This document shows, in pieces, positions 47,966 through 56,254 of a DNA stretch of 64,000 bases. A model generated the notes under the pieces. That model made no database searches. It saw nothing but the letters and a program-made list of their open reading frames with translations, and was not told where the DNA came from. Made by a program: the position numbers and the translations under genes. Origin of the DNA: Alcanivorax borkumensis SK2 (GTDB lineage Bacteria; Pseudomonadota; Gammaproteobacteria; Pseudomonadales; Alcanivoracaceae); the NCBI RefSeq assembly GCF_000009365.1, contig NC_008260.1, positions 1 to 64,000 of the forward strand, in the 5' to 3' direction. The stretch's first letter is position 1. Every line of letters begins with the position of its first letter.

Positions 47966-50062
47966 CTAGTGTCGGCGACGTAACCTTCCGCCGATTAGCA
48001 GGATCAAAAAGGGGAGCAATGCCCCCATACCGAAGGCACCACCGCTTCCTCCACTGCCACTGCTATAAGACGGGCGATTACTGTTATACATGGGTTGGCT
48101 GTTGTCTACGCGATTACCGCTAGGTGCACTGGCTTGGCGTTGCGCTTTTGCCCGCTTTTCAATCTCCCGACGTTTGGTGTTGCGGCGATCAATGCCGTAC
48201 TCCTTAAATACTTCCTCACGTAGCACCACCATGGAGGTGTAGTGGGTGACCAGCCCATATTCTATTCCCAGATCGGTAATCCCCTGTTGGAGATCTTTTT
48301 CCTCACCGAAATACTCTATTTCCTGCTGCATGTCCTGAACAGTGGCGTAAGCCCACAGGCGCTCGAGTTCCGGGTTATTGCCGCCCTGGGCGGGAAAATC
48401 GAAGCGGGTTTTGTAGGTTTTTTCTTGCCCGGCCACCTCGGCGCGAAGAGTGATTTTGGCGGGGCCGTCACCCCAATAGTGGCCGAGCAGTACGATTTGG
48501 CGGCCGTGGTAAATGCTACCAATGCGTTGGGGTTGTAGGTCTGCGGTGCGAATGCCATCGATATCGATCTCCACGTCATTCATGGCCTGGTGGGTAACCT
48601 TGCTGGTGGCGTTGAGAATCTGTCCGGCAATGTCGTCGCTGTTGGAGACGCTGATGGCAAAACCGTTGCTGGCATCGGTCATGGCGGTGAGCATGGGCCG
48701 GTTAGCACTGTTACCCATGACAAAGGTGAATAACCGAACGTCGTGATTTTCCAGAAGGTCGATAAAGTCTTTCTGTCGGGTTTTACCTACGTTAGCTACG
48801 CCATCGGTGACGAGCACGATGCCGGTGGGCCGGTCTGCGTCCAGCGGGGTCAGTGCCAGGCTTAAGCCTCCGAACAGGTTGGTGCCACCACGGGACTGGA
48901 GCTGCATGATTTTTTGGGTGTACTGACGAATATTATTGGGTGTGGCATCTACAAAACCGCTAGTGAGTTCTTCGGCTCGGTCATCGAATAGAACGATACG
49001 GAAGCGGTCGTTGCCACGCAGTTTTCCCAGGGCCTGGCGGACGCCGTCGCCTAGAGTCGCCAGTTTGGCATTCATGGAGCCTGAAATATCCAGTACGAAC
49101 ACCCAGTCGCTACCGGTGGTGATCGGGGGCAGGTCGTCCCCTGGGGTAATGCTCAGCATGAAGGTGCCGCGGTCTTTGCCCGGTGCCTTATAAGCCACTA
49201 GATCGACGCTGCCGGGCAGGTCTTGCTGGTGACGCCAGTAGACAACGATGTCTTGGTCCAAGGTGAAGGCGCTGGGGGGGTGGCCATTGGTTGCTGGCGG
49301 AGCGAAGTTGTTATCGCCCTTTTCACTCCTTCCTTTCCCTTTAATGGTGGTGCTTGCGTTACGGTTATCCAGTGTCACTTGCCATTGCTGCGAACCAAGC
49401 TGCTGGATCTTCGCCTGAGGGTGCTTGGGCAGACGCAGGGCATCCACCGGATAGCTGCTGCGCAAGTTAAGGGTAAAGCTGAAGCGTTCTTCTACCTTTT
49501 CGTTGGCGGTCCAGAACGCCAGTTTCTTCTCGTCTACACTGCCTTCTTCCAGCGGATATACATAGCGGCCGATGCCGTTGTCCACGAAGGCCGGTTGCAT
49601 GTAAACCAACCGCACGCGAGTGTCCTGGCCGGCGCGCACTGGTTGCACTTTCACATCGAAGGCCTTGAAGCTGTCCTTCTCGGTGAGCCCGGCCTCGCGA
49701 CCAGCGGCTTTTTCTTGCTCGTAGACCTGGCGGGCCTGTTGTTTTTCCAGTACTTCACCGATCACTGGCTTGCCATCGATCCACGCGGTGAATTCGGCCA
49801 CGGTGCCTTTTTCGGGAACAGGAAAGCGGTAGTAAGCTTCCAGGTCCTGGTTATTCGGATTGTGAAAAACCTGCTCGACTTCGGTGATGGCATAGCCGTC
49901 TTCCACATCCACGGTGACATGTTGCTCGCGAATCTGCAGTGGCGGCAGGGAGCTGTTCGCTGGGGTCATCAGCCCTGCGGCTAGGGTTGGGTTGGTTAGC
50001 AGGCAGCCAAACAGCAACGCCAGGCCGGCCGCAAAACGCGTGTATCCGTTCCTGAAACCCAT
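47966..50062 (-). CDS. VIT and von Willebrand A domain protein with GlyGly-CTERM-like tail
   Basis: Secreted or surface-anchored protein of 698 residues. Signal peptide (to about 29), VIT domain (about 35-165) and VWA domain (about 315-490) with MIDAS motif DISGSM (D325, S327, S329). The C-terminus has a Gly/Ser linker (SGSGGSGG), a hydrophobic helix (GALLPFLILLIGG) and basic end RLRRRH, the layout of a GlyGly-CTERM sorting signal processed by rhombosortase. Related proteins are called marine proteobacterial sortase targets. AAGGAGA precedes the ATG. Role unknown; probably adhesion or matrix binding. Confidence 0.88.
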   Translation of the reverse strand: MGFRNGYTRFAAGLALLFGCLLTNPTLAAGLMTPANSSLPPLQIREQHVTVDVEDGYAITEVEQVFHNPNNQDLEAYYRFPVPEKGTVAEFTAWIDGKPVIGEVLEKQQARQVYEQEKAAGREAGLTEKDSFKAFDVKVQPVRAGQDTRVRLVYMQPAFVDNGIGRYVYPLEEGSVDEKKLAFWTANEKVEERFSFTLNLRSSYPVDALRLPKHPQAKIQQLGSQQWQVTLDNRNASTTIKGKGRSEKGDNNFAPPATNGHPPSAFTLDQDIVVYWRHQQDLPGSVDLVAYKAPGKDRGTFMLSITPGDDLPPITTGSDWVFVLDISGSMNAKLATLGDGVRQALGKLRGNDRFRIVLFDDRAEELTSGFVDATPNNIRQYTQKIMQLQSRGGTNLFGGLSLALTPLDADRPTGIVLVTDGVANVGKTRQKDFIDLLENHDVRLFTFVMGNSANRPMLTAMTDASNGFAISVSNSDDIAGQILNATSKVTHQAMNDVEIDIDGIRTADLQPQRIGSIYHGRQIVLLGHYWGDGPAKITLRAEVAGQEKTYKTRFDFPAQGGNNPELERLWAYATVQDMQQEIEYFGEEKDLQQGITDLGIEYGLVTHYTSMVVLREEVFKEYGIDRRNTKRREIEKRAKAQRQASAPSGNRVDNSQPMYNSNRPSYSSGSGGSGGAFGMGALLPFLILLIGGRLRRRH

Positions 50063-50180
50063 GATGGTTCTCCTTGTTATGAATCATGGGCACTGTTTTA
50101 CCTGTGGCGGAGGGCTTTGTTAAACGGCGTTCATTAACAAGCCATGTCTTGGGGTGTTCAATAGGAATTGATTTTGCGGG

Positions 50181-50675
50181 TTATCCCTTTTGTGTCAGTT
50201 GGTTACGGGTGGCGTCTAGTAGAGCAGCAAAATCTGGGCGGGCGATAATCGCCAGAACCAGAGTATAAACACCGTTGAGCAGGGCTAGCAGGGCATCCGC
50301 TTGCATTAGGCTAAGAGCGATAACAATCATGGATACCGCATCGAGAATGCCCAACAGCATAAACATGCTGGCTTGAACCTTGAATACCGCCGTGTCCCCG
50401 GCAGGGTCAGCGGGGGTGGTGGTTTGAACCGAACGCTGGGCAATGGTGGAGGGGGCTAGCAGTGCATTACGCAGCGGCCTGGCAATCACTAGCATGAGTG
50501 CCATGGCGCCCATGGCCCCCGTGCGTAGGGTGTCTTGCGGCAGCCATTCTATGGAGGCCGTGTAGTTACCGAACCAGACTAGGCCGGCAATGGCTATGCC
50601 GATCAAAAGCGGTGCTGAGAGCACCAGAAACCAAAACATATTAAGTCTCTGTACGGCTGAAGTAGGCGCGGACAT
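50181..50675 (-). CDS. Membrane protein of unknown function
   Basis: 164-residue protein with four predicted hydrophobic helices (about 13-35, 48-65, 97-120, 125-145). An AGGA site lies upstream of the ATG. No family recognised. It lies between yajQ and the VIT/VWA gene in the same direction, 118 bp ahead of the latter, so the genes may be cotranscribed. Confidence 0.7.
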   Translation of the reverse strand: MSAPTSAVQRLNMFWFLVLSAPLLIGIAIAGLVWFGNYTASIEWLPQDTLRTGAMGAMALMLVIARPLRNALLAPSTIAQRSVQTTTPADPAGDTAVFKVQASMFMLLGILDAVSMIVIALSLMQADALLALLNGVYTLVLAIIARPDFAALLDATRNQLTQKG

Positions 50676-50727
50676 AACACTATTCCTGTAATCGGTTGCT
50701 GGTGCTTAAGGGGTTGGGGGGCGCGGC

Positions 50728-51213
50728 TTAATCTCTAAAGTTATTAAATTGCAGCGGCGTTTCGATTTTCGATTCTCGCAGCAGGGCCATTACGGCCTGC
50801 AAGTCATCGCGTTTTTTGCCGTTTACTCGTACTTGGTCGCCTTGAATAGATGCCTGCACCTTGATCTTGCTTTCCTTAATGAGCTTGACGATTTGTTTGG
50901 CCACGGGCTGGTCGATGCCCTGACGGAAAGTCAGTGTAAGCGAGAAGGTCTTGCCGCTGTGCTCAAGCTCTTCGGGTTTGTCGGCACCGGCGGCGCTGAT
51001 GTTCTGCTTCAGGCAGGCTTTGGTAAACAATTCTTCCAGCTGACGTACCTGGAAATCGGATTCGGTTTTCAGGGTAACGGCCAAGCCGTTCTGCGCGATG
51101 CTGGCTTCTACGCCACGGAAATCAAACCGGGTGGAAAGTTCACGGTTGGCGTTCTCCACTGCATGGCGAAGGGCCACTTCATCAATCTCGGAAACAATGT
51201 CAAAAGACGGCAT
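50728..51213 (-). CDS. yajQ: YajQ family nucleotide-binding protein
   Basis: 161-residue protein; members bind cyclic di-GMP or nucleic acid. N-terminus MPSFDIVSEIDEVALRHAVENA and the C-terminal KVQASIQGDQVRVNGKKRDDLQAVMALLRE are characteristic. GGAGA lies upstream of the ATG. Single-copy core gene. Confidence 0.96.
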   Translation of the reverse strand: MPSFDIVSEIDEVALRHAVENANRELSTRFDFRGVEASIAQNGLAVTLKTESDFQVRQLEELFTKACLKQNISAAGADKPEELEHSGKTFSLTLTFRQGIDQPVAKQIVKLIKESKIKVQASIQGDQVRVNGKKRDDLQAVMALLRESKIETPLQFNNFRD

Positions 51214-51433
51214 GGGGTTGGGTCTCCCTGTAATGGCTAGCAGGCAAGTATACGCGCCCTAAGCAGAAGGAGCATGCGCCTCCTATACGGAGGATTAAGG
51301 GCTCACTTCAGATAACGGTAAATTGGTACGTTTGCAGTATAGTTTACCCGGCACGGCCCCTTTATGTTGAGCAGGGCGCCTCACGGCTACACCGTAGGCA
51401 GCGCTGAAAATGACAACGCCAAGGAGGCACCTT

Positions 51434-52393
51434 ATGCCACTTAAGGAAAGGCTGTCCGCTGACAGCTTGATGGAATCGTTCCCGGGTTCTCGGGATCTAT
51501 TGACTCGTCTGGGCCTGCTCGGAGCCCAAGTATCCCGCAAGATCGCTATCGACCAGGTCAAGGTTGATAGTGGCATGCTCAGTAATCTCAAGGTCGACAA
51601 GGTTTCGCTGGGTAGCGCCAGCATTGGCACCCTAAGTGTGACTAACGGCTCGGCCAGCCTCAATAACGCCAGTGCGGTTCTCAATCAGGTGCGCAGCATT
51701 GTGGAGTTGGGTTTACGGCTGGATTGGGAAATCGATCTAGGCTGGATTGGTAACTGGGATGGCAGTGAAAGTCTTGGCAGCCTGGATGTCCCGGTGGATT
51801 TGGGCACTATTACTATTCCCGACCTGGCTGATATAGACCTGCAGATTCCGGCCATCGACATCCCAGGTTTGGTTGCCGATATGCAGCCGATCCGTGACTT
51901 GGATTTGGGGAGCTTGGAAATTGCCGGAATGCGGTTAGACAAGTTGGGGCTGCCCAGTGCCGGTTTGTCGGTATCCGGCATGGGGATTGGTGAATTATCG
52001 CTTAGCTCGTTAAGCGTACCCGCCGCTGAAGGTGAGTCACTGCGGGTCAATCACGCTGCACCAACCGGACAGCTTAAGCTGCCTGGCGCTAGCCTCAGTA
52101 ATGTGAATATTCCTTCTATTAGCTTGCCCAGCGCGCAAAGTGGTGCCTTTGATGCCGATGCCACTGCCTCCGACAAATCGCTGACGGTGGACCTAGGGAT
52201 TCTAAAAGTCACCATTGCCGTCACGCCAACGGTCCATCTCAATGTGGGTAGCATGACCCTCAAGGATGCCCAGTTGTCGGCGAAGTTGGGTAATGTTTCT
52301 CTCAACGAAATTAGCTTGCCGGTGGCATTGGAGGGCATCTCTGGTGGCGGGCTGGGCCTGAGCAGCATTAACGTCAGTAAGCTGACATTCTGA
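51434..52393 (+). CDS. Conserved hypothetical protein with beta-strand-like repeats
   Basis: 319 residues; the ATG at 51434 has a strong AAGGAGG. No signal peptide or membrane helix. From about residue 40 onward the sequence is a series of short Leu/Ile/Ser/Gly-alternating segments such as LGSASIGTLSV, LGSLDVPVDLG, DLGSLEIAGM and IGELSLSSLSV, suggesting a beta-solenoid or stacked beta structure. No family recognised. Followed after 13 bp by a small basic protein gene in the same operon. Confidence 0.72.
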   Translation: MPLKERLSADSLMESFPGSRDLLTRLGLLGAQVSRKIAIDQVKVDSGMLSNLKVDKVSLGSASIGTLSVTNGSASLNNASAVLNQVRSIVELGLRLDWEIDLGWIGNWDGSESLGSLDVPVDLGTITIPDLADIDLQIPAIDIPGLVADMQPIRDLDLGSLEIAGMRLDKLGLPSAGLSVSGMGIGELSLSSLSVPAAEGESLRVNHAAPTGQLKLPGASLSNVNIPSISLPSAQSGAFDADATASDKSLTVDLGILKVTIAVTPTVHLNVGSMTLKDAQLSAKLGNVSLNEISLPVALEGISGGGLGLSSINVSKLTF

Positions 52394-52406
52394 AAAGGAG
52401 TTCAAT

Positions 52407-52673
52407 ATGTCTTTGAGTCACAAGGAGTTCGAGAAGCGTTGGGAGCAGGCTCATCGCCAACAGGGCCCGCAAAAGAAAAAATCGTCGATTGCACCGGTGG
52501 TTCACTTGTCGGTGATCTCCGTACTGGATAATTACATGTCCCAGTTGCATAAGGCGGTGGAAGGGCATGCCTTGAGCAAGGAAGAATGCGATGAGGTCTG
52601 CAAGAAAATTGCGGAACTCAAACCGCTGGCCAAGAAGGCTGACGGCAAGGCGGCCAAGTATTTGAAGGTCTGA
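52407..52673 (+). CDS. Small conserved hypothetical protein
   Basis: 88-residue, basic, mostly helical protein beginning MSLSHKEFEKRWEQAHRQQG and ending in Lys/Ala-rich sequence. AAGGAG precedes the ATG. It is the second gene of a two-gene unit with the beta-repeat protein. No family recognised; a cofactor or chaperone for its neighbour is possible. Confidence 0.65.
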   Translation: MSLSHKEFEKRWEQAHRQQGPQKKKSSIAPVVHLSVISVLDNYMSQLHKAVEGHALSKEECDEVCKKIAELKPLAKKADGKAAKYLKV

Positions 52674-52973
52674 GCCTTTGGGCCTCTGCTTTGGCGGGGC
52701 CCTTTCCTTAACATTCAGCTCGGTGCTCTCCTCGTTTGACGTTCTGTCGGCAGCGGTGATGACCGGTCATCCTCTTCCCTCATTTAGCCGGGCTTATACT
52801 CACCACGATATGCCCCTGTAATAAAAAAGGTGGGCGGTAAGCCGCACGCTTACTCTCGACCGCGTAAGGGGGTTTCAGAGGCCCCCTAATTCTCTCTTTA
52901 TTCCCGCGTTTCAGTCTATTACTGAAAAGTTGGTACATCCCTTGCTGAGGCTCCTTCATACAAGGAGAGTATT
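52674..52973. other. Intergenic stretch with a G+C-rich hairpin
   Basis: No gene seen. AGGGGG/CCCCCT at 52867-52887 forms a short strong hairpin, possibly the end of the upstream two-gene transcript. The promoter of the amidotransferase gene is probably in the last 60 bp. Confidence 0.5.
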
Positions 52974-53705
52974 ATGAGCAGTCTCAAGCCAATCGCGATT
53001 ATTCAAACCGGCCATACCTACCCGCAAATTCGCCAGCATTATGGCGATTTCGATGACTGGATAGCCCAGGGATTGGGCCAGTTATCACCCGTGATACGGG
53101 TGGATGCCATTAAGGAGGGGCCGCTGCCTGCCCCGGAATCGCTGGCAGGTGTGGTGATTACCGGCTCTCACGCCATGGTCACCGAGGCGAAACCGTGGAT
53201 GAAAAAGCTGGCCCACTGGCTTTTTTCTACCCTAGAGAACGCCCAGCAGTTGCCAGTGCTGGGGCTGTGCTTTGGTCACCAATTGCTGGCCCAGGTGCTG
53301 GGCGGGGAGGTGGCGGATAATCCCCTGGGGATGCAGGTGGGCACCGTGCCGCTGCGGTTTACTGCGGCTGGGCAGCAGGATGCGCTGTTAGGCGCCATGG
53401 CTGGTCACCCGTGGGCGCAAGTGGTGCACAGGCAGTCAGTGCTTACTCCTCCCCCGGGCAGCACCGTGCTGGCCAGTAATGTGCACGATGCCTGCCAGGC
53501 GTTCCGTTATGGCGAACGGGTATGGGGAGTGCAGTTCCATCCTGAATTCAGTGCAGATGTGATGCGTTCCTACTTGCAGAGGTTGAGTGGCGAGGGCTTG
53601 ATGCAGCAACAGGTAGATACGCACCTTCAGAATGTGCGCGAATGCCGGGATGCCAGCGCTATCCTTGCCCGGTTCGCCCAGCTAACGTTAGCGCAGGTAG
53701 CGTAA
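52974..53705 (+). CDS. Class I glutamine amidotransferase-like protein
   Basis: 243-residue GATase resembling the amidotransferase domain of GMP synthase (YfeJ-like). The triad is present: Cys99 in LGLCFGHQL, His and Glu in VQFHPEFS. It stands alone with no synthetase partner, so its acceptor is unknown. AAGGAGA precedes the ATG. Confidence 0.92.
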   Translation: MSSLKPIAIIQTGHTYPQIRQHYGDFDDWIAQGLGQLSPVIRVDAIKEGPLPAPESLAGVVITGSHAMVTEAKPWMKKLAHWLFSTLENAQQLPVLGLCFGHQLLAQVLGGEVADNPLGMQVGTVPLRFTAAGQQDALLGAMAGHPWAQVVHRQSVLTPPPGSTVLASNVHDACQAFRYGERVWGVQFHPEFSADVMRSYLQRLSGEGLMQQQVDTHLQNVRECRDASAILARFAQLTLAQVA

Positions 53706-53777
53706 GAGCAGTGACAAACCGCAGCGCAGTATGGCTCGGATTGGCATTAATGTTACCTGCTGCCAGTGTTTGGGCTC

Positions 53778-53846
53778 GCCGGCACAGCGCTTTAGGTTGT
53801 GCCGGCATTGTCATCTTCACCGCTGGAAGCTCGTTACGTTCCAGCG
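53778..53846. repeat. Two adjacent palindromes
   Basis: GCCGGCACA (53778-53786) pairs with TGTGCCGGC (53798-53806), and CGCTGGAA (53821-53828) pairs with TTCCAGCG (53839-53846). The twin hairpins sit between the amidotransferase gene and the convergent DUF4197 gene and may terminate both or be a REP-like pair. Confidence 0.55.
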
Positions 53847-53897
53847 CCTCATCTTCAGTCACGCCGCCAGCGATGCTCCTGCAAGAGTTTTGGCTGG

Positions 53898-54602
53898 CTA
53901 GTTAGCGTTGCCAAATACTGCTCCGATCAGAGCGCTACCCTGCTGCATGGGGTTCTGCCGAATCAAGGTTTCCTGCTCGCCGATGCGTGTGTATAGCTCA
54001 TTCATGCTGTTGTCGATAACGTAGCTTTCCAGATCGAGATTGGGCTTGTTGGTAAGTGGTAACTTATTATAGGTGCCCAGCATTGTTTGGTATTGGTCAT
54101 AAAAACCGGTCTGGCGCAGGTTATCTTCCACGATGGGCTGGAAGCGCTCTCGCAGGCTACTCTCGGTCTCGCCACGGAAGTAGGTGGTAGCGGCGGTGTC
54201 CCCGCCTTGAATGATTCCTAGGGCATCCTCTACGCTCATAGCGTTGATGGCGTCTTTGAATACGGGGGCGCCGGACGCCACCGCCTTTTCTGCGCCGCGG
54301 TTCATGGCCGTTTCCAGCTGATCCACGTAGCTGCCAAGGCCAAAGTTACGCAACGTATTGGTAACCGGATCTGCGCTTTTGGGCAATTTCATATTCATGG
54401 CCCCTTCCTGAGACAGCTGGTTGGCGGCCACATCGGTGCCTTTGATGAGGGCTTCTTTGATTCCGGCAGCCAGTTTTTCGTCGGTGTTGTAACCGGCATT
54501 TTTGGCCATCTCGTTGCCCATGTTGATCCAGGGCATGGCTGATTCCATATTCTGACAGCCGGCGAGTACTAGGGTTATTGCAAAGGGCAGTAGTTTCTTC
54601 AC
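53898..54602 (-). CDS. DUF4197 family lipoprotein
   Basis: 234-residue protein with a short signal peptide ending at lipobox LAGC (Cys16). The mature part has the DUF4197 pattern (GIKEALIKGTDVAANQLSQ, ALGIIQGGDTAATTYF and the C-terminal LYTRIGEQETLIRQNP). Family function unknown. GTG start with AAGGAG upstream. Confidence 0.86.
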   Translation of the reverse strand: MKKLLPFAITLVLAGCQNMESAMPWINMGNEMAKNAGYNTDEKLAAGIKEALIKGTDVAANQLSQEGAMNMKLPKSADPVTNTLRNFGLGSYVDQLETAMNRGAEKAVASGAPVFKDAINAMSVEDALGIIQGGDTAATTYFRGETESSLRERFQPIVEDNLRQTGFYDQYQTMLGTYNKLPLTNKPNLDLESYVIDNSMNELYTRIGEQETLIRQNPMQQGSALIGAVFGNAN

Positions 54603-54714
54603 GGTGTTCTCCTTGTCTTCGGGCGTTATGCTACTGCAAGGGCGGGGACTGCTAAACTGCTATTTTTTGTATAGGGACTTCTACAGCGTCGTAGGCTGCC
54701 GGCCAGGGGGCTCA

Positions 54715-55335
54715 ATGAGTGAAGACGATTACCGTGAACAACACAAACAACGTCTTGCCTACATGCCTTGGCTGTATGGTCGCTTGAAACTCAGGCATCG
54801 AGCTTGGGTGGAGCCCTGGCAGCAAGGGATCCAGCAGCGGTTGATGGCGCTGGAAACGGTGCATTGCGGGACGGATTGCTTTGTAGCGCCACAGGCGGTT
54901 CTGTTAGCCGAGCCGGGTCGCGATATTTTCGTGGGAGATGGCTGCCAAATTGCCGCTGATTGCGTTATTCATGGCCCTGTTCGGTTGGGGCAACGGGTCA
55001 GTATTAATCATCATGTGAGCCTGGAAGGTGGGGCAGCGGGTATTGAGATCGGTGATGACACCCGCATTGCCGCCTATTGCACCCTTTTTGCGTTTAACCA
55101 TGGCATGGAGGCGGACCGGTTGGTGCGCGAGCAGCCAGTGAACTCCCGTGGGATTCGCATTGGCTGTGATGTCTGGATTGGTGCCCGGGTGGGCATCGTT
55201 GATGGCGTTACTCTGGGGGACCATGCGGTGGTAGGCATGGGGGCGGTGGTCACCCGTGATGTGCCGCCTTGGACCATCGTGGCCGGTAATCCCGCCCGTC
55301 CCATTGGCCGCCGCCCGGGGGCTCCATCCTGCTGA
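54715..55335 (+). CDS. Acyltransferase of the left-handed beta-helix (hexapeptide) family
   Basis: 206-residue O-acetyltransferase-like protein. The N-terminal maltose/galactoside acetyltransferase-like segment is followed by hexapeptide repeats from about residue 60 (IFVGDGCQIAADCVIHGPV), the loop GAAGIEIGDDTRIAAYC with FNHGME, and the C-terminal coil VGMGAVVTRDVPPWTIVAGNPARPIG. The ATG at 54715 is used; GGGGG lies just upstream. Probably modifies a surface sugar; substrate unknown. Confidence 0.9.
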   Translation: MSEDDYREQHKQRLAYMPWLYGRLKLRHRAWVEPWQQGIQQRLMALETVHCGTDCFVAPQAVLLAEPGRDIFVGDGCQIAADCVIHGPVRLGQRVSINHHVSLEGGAAGIEIGDDTRIAAYCTLFAFNHGMEADRLVREQPVNSRGIRIGCDVWIGARVGIVDGVTLGDHAVVGMGAVVTRDVPPWTIVAGNPARPIGRRPGAPSC

Positions 55336-55367
55336 GCACGCTATGTGATACTCGGTAACCGCCCTTT

Positions 55368-55384
55368 ATTAAACGATGTTTAAT
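55368..55384. promoter_or_regulatory. 17-bp palindrome, candidate TetR operator
   Basis: ATTAAACGATGTTTAAT is a perfect 7-3-7 palindrome 201 bp upstream of the TetR-family start, with a second overlapping repeat AACGAT/ATCGTT (55372-55377 and 55383-55388). Its size suits TetR-family operators, though its distance from the gene is large. Confidence 0.5.
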
Positions 55385-55585
55385 CGTTGTATTGATTGAA
55401 CACCGTATGAAAGAGAATAATGACGCGGGTGCCCGGCAAAGAATGGCGCGTGATGGAGATAGTCTGGCGTGCTTGTAACGAGAATAATGGTGCATTAGCC
55501 AACAAAGGCCGTTCACTATCGTATGGCCATTGTTTGTCTGATGCCGGCTGTATGTCTAAAACAAAAAAATGATTGAGCATTAACT

Positions 55586-56191
55586 ATGGCACGCCGAAAT
55601 CAACATAGTCGTGAAGAACTTCAGGCACTGGCAATCGAAGCGGTGCGTGAATTGGTCGCAGAGCAAGGGCTGGCCAAACTCAGTGTGCGCAAGGTCGCTG
55701 AAAAAATACGTTATACCCCGGGGATGCTATATCACGTTTTTACCAATCTTGATGACCTGATTTTGCATGCGAATGCGGCCACTCTCGATATCTTGTTGGC
55801 GGATATGATGGCACCGGCTGATCTGGCCCCTTTCCAAGCATTGCACCAGATGGCTAGCGCCTACTTGAACTTGGCACGCACGCAAACTGCCCTGTGGCAG
55901 ATGGTCTTTATGCACCGTATGCAGCATGAAGCGCCCGTGCCGTCTTGGTATCAGCAACGCACAGGGCTGTTGTTCGAGAGAGTGGAACAGCAAATGGCTC
56001 GGATGGCGGGCCGGCAGCCCACCGAGGCGGTCCATCTGGCAGCCCGAACTCTGTGGAGCAGTGTTCATGGTATTGCCGTATTGGCGGCGGAGAACAAACT
56101 AGAGGTAACCGGTGATGTGGATGAACAGGCGATGTTGGATTCGTTGCTAGAAAATTATCTGAAAAGCTGGGCGGGACTGGAGAGCAGTTGA
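55586..56191 (+). CDS. TetR family transcriptional regulator
   Basis: 201-residue regulator with N-terminal helix-turn-helix (VAEQGLAKLSVRKVAEKIRYTPGMLYHVF) and a helical ligand domain with the TetR_C-like WSSVHGIAVLA segment. It lies 63 bp upstream of the MFS-acyltransferase fusion on the same strand and may control it together with itself. Confidence 0.9.
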   Translation: MARRNQHSREELQALAIEAVRELVAEQGLAKLSVRKVAEKIRYTPGMLYHVFTNLDDLILHANAATLDILLADMMAPADLAPFQALHQMASAYLNLARTQTALWQMVFMHRMQHEAPVPSWYQQRTGLLFERVEQQMARMAGRQPTEAVHLAARTLWSSVHGIAVLAAENKLEVTGDVDEQAMLDSLLENYLKSWAGLESS

Positions 56192-56254
56192 GAGTGCAAA
56201 TTTTAGCTCGCCTATTGAAACTGATGATGGCGACAACGGAAAAAGGAATAAACA

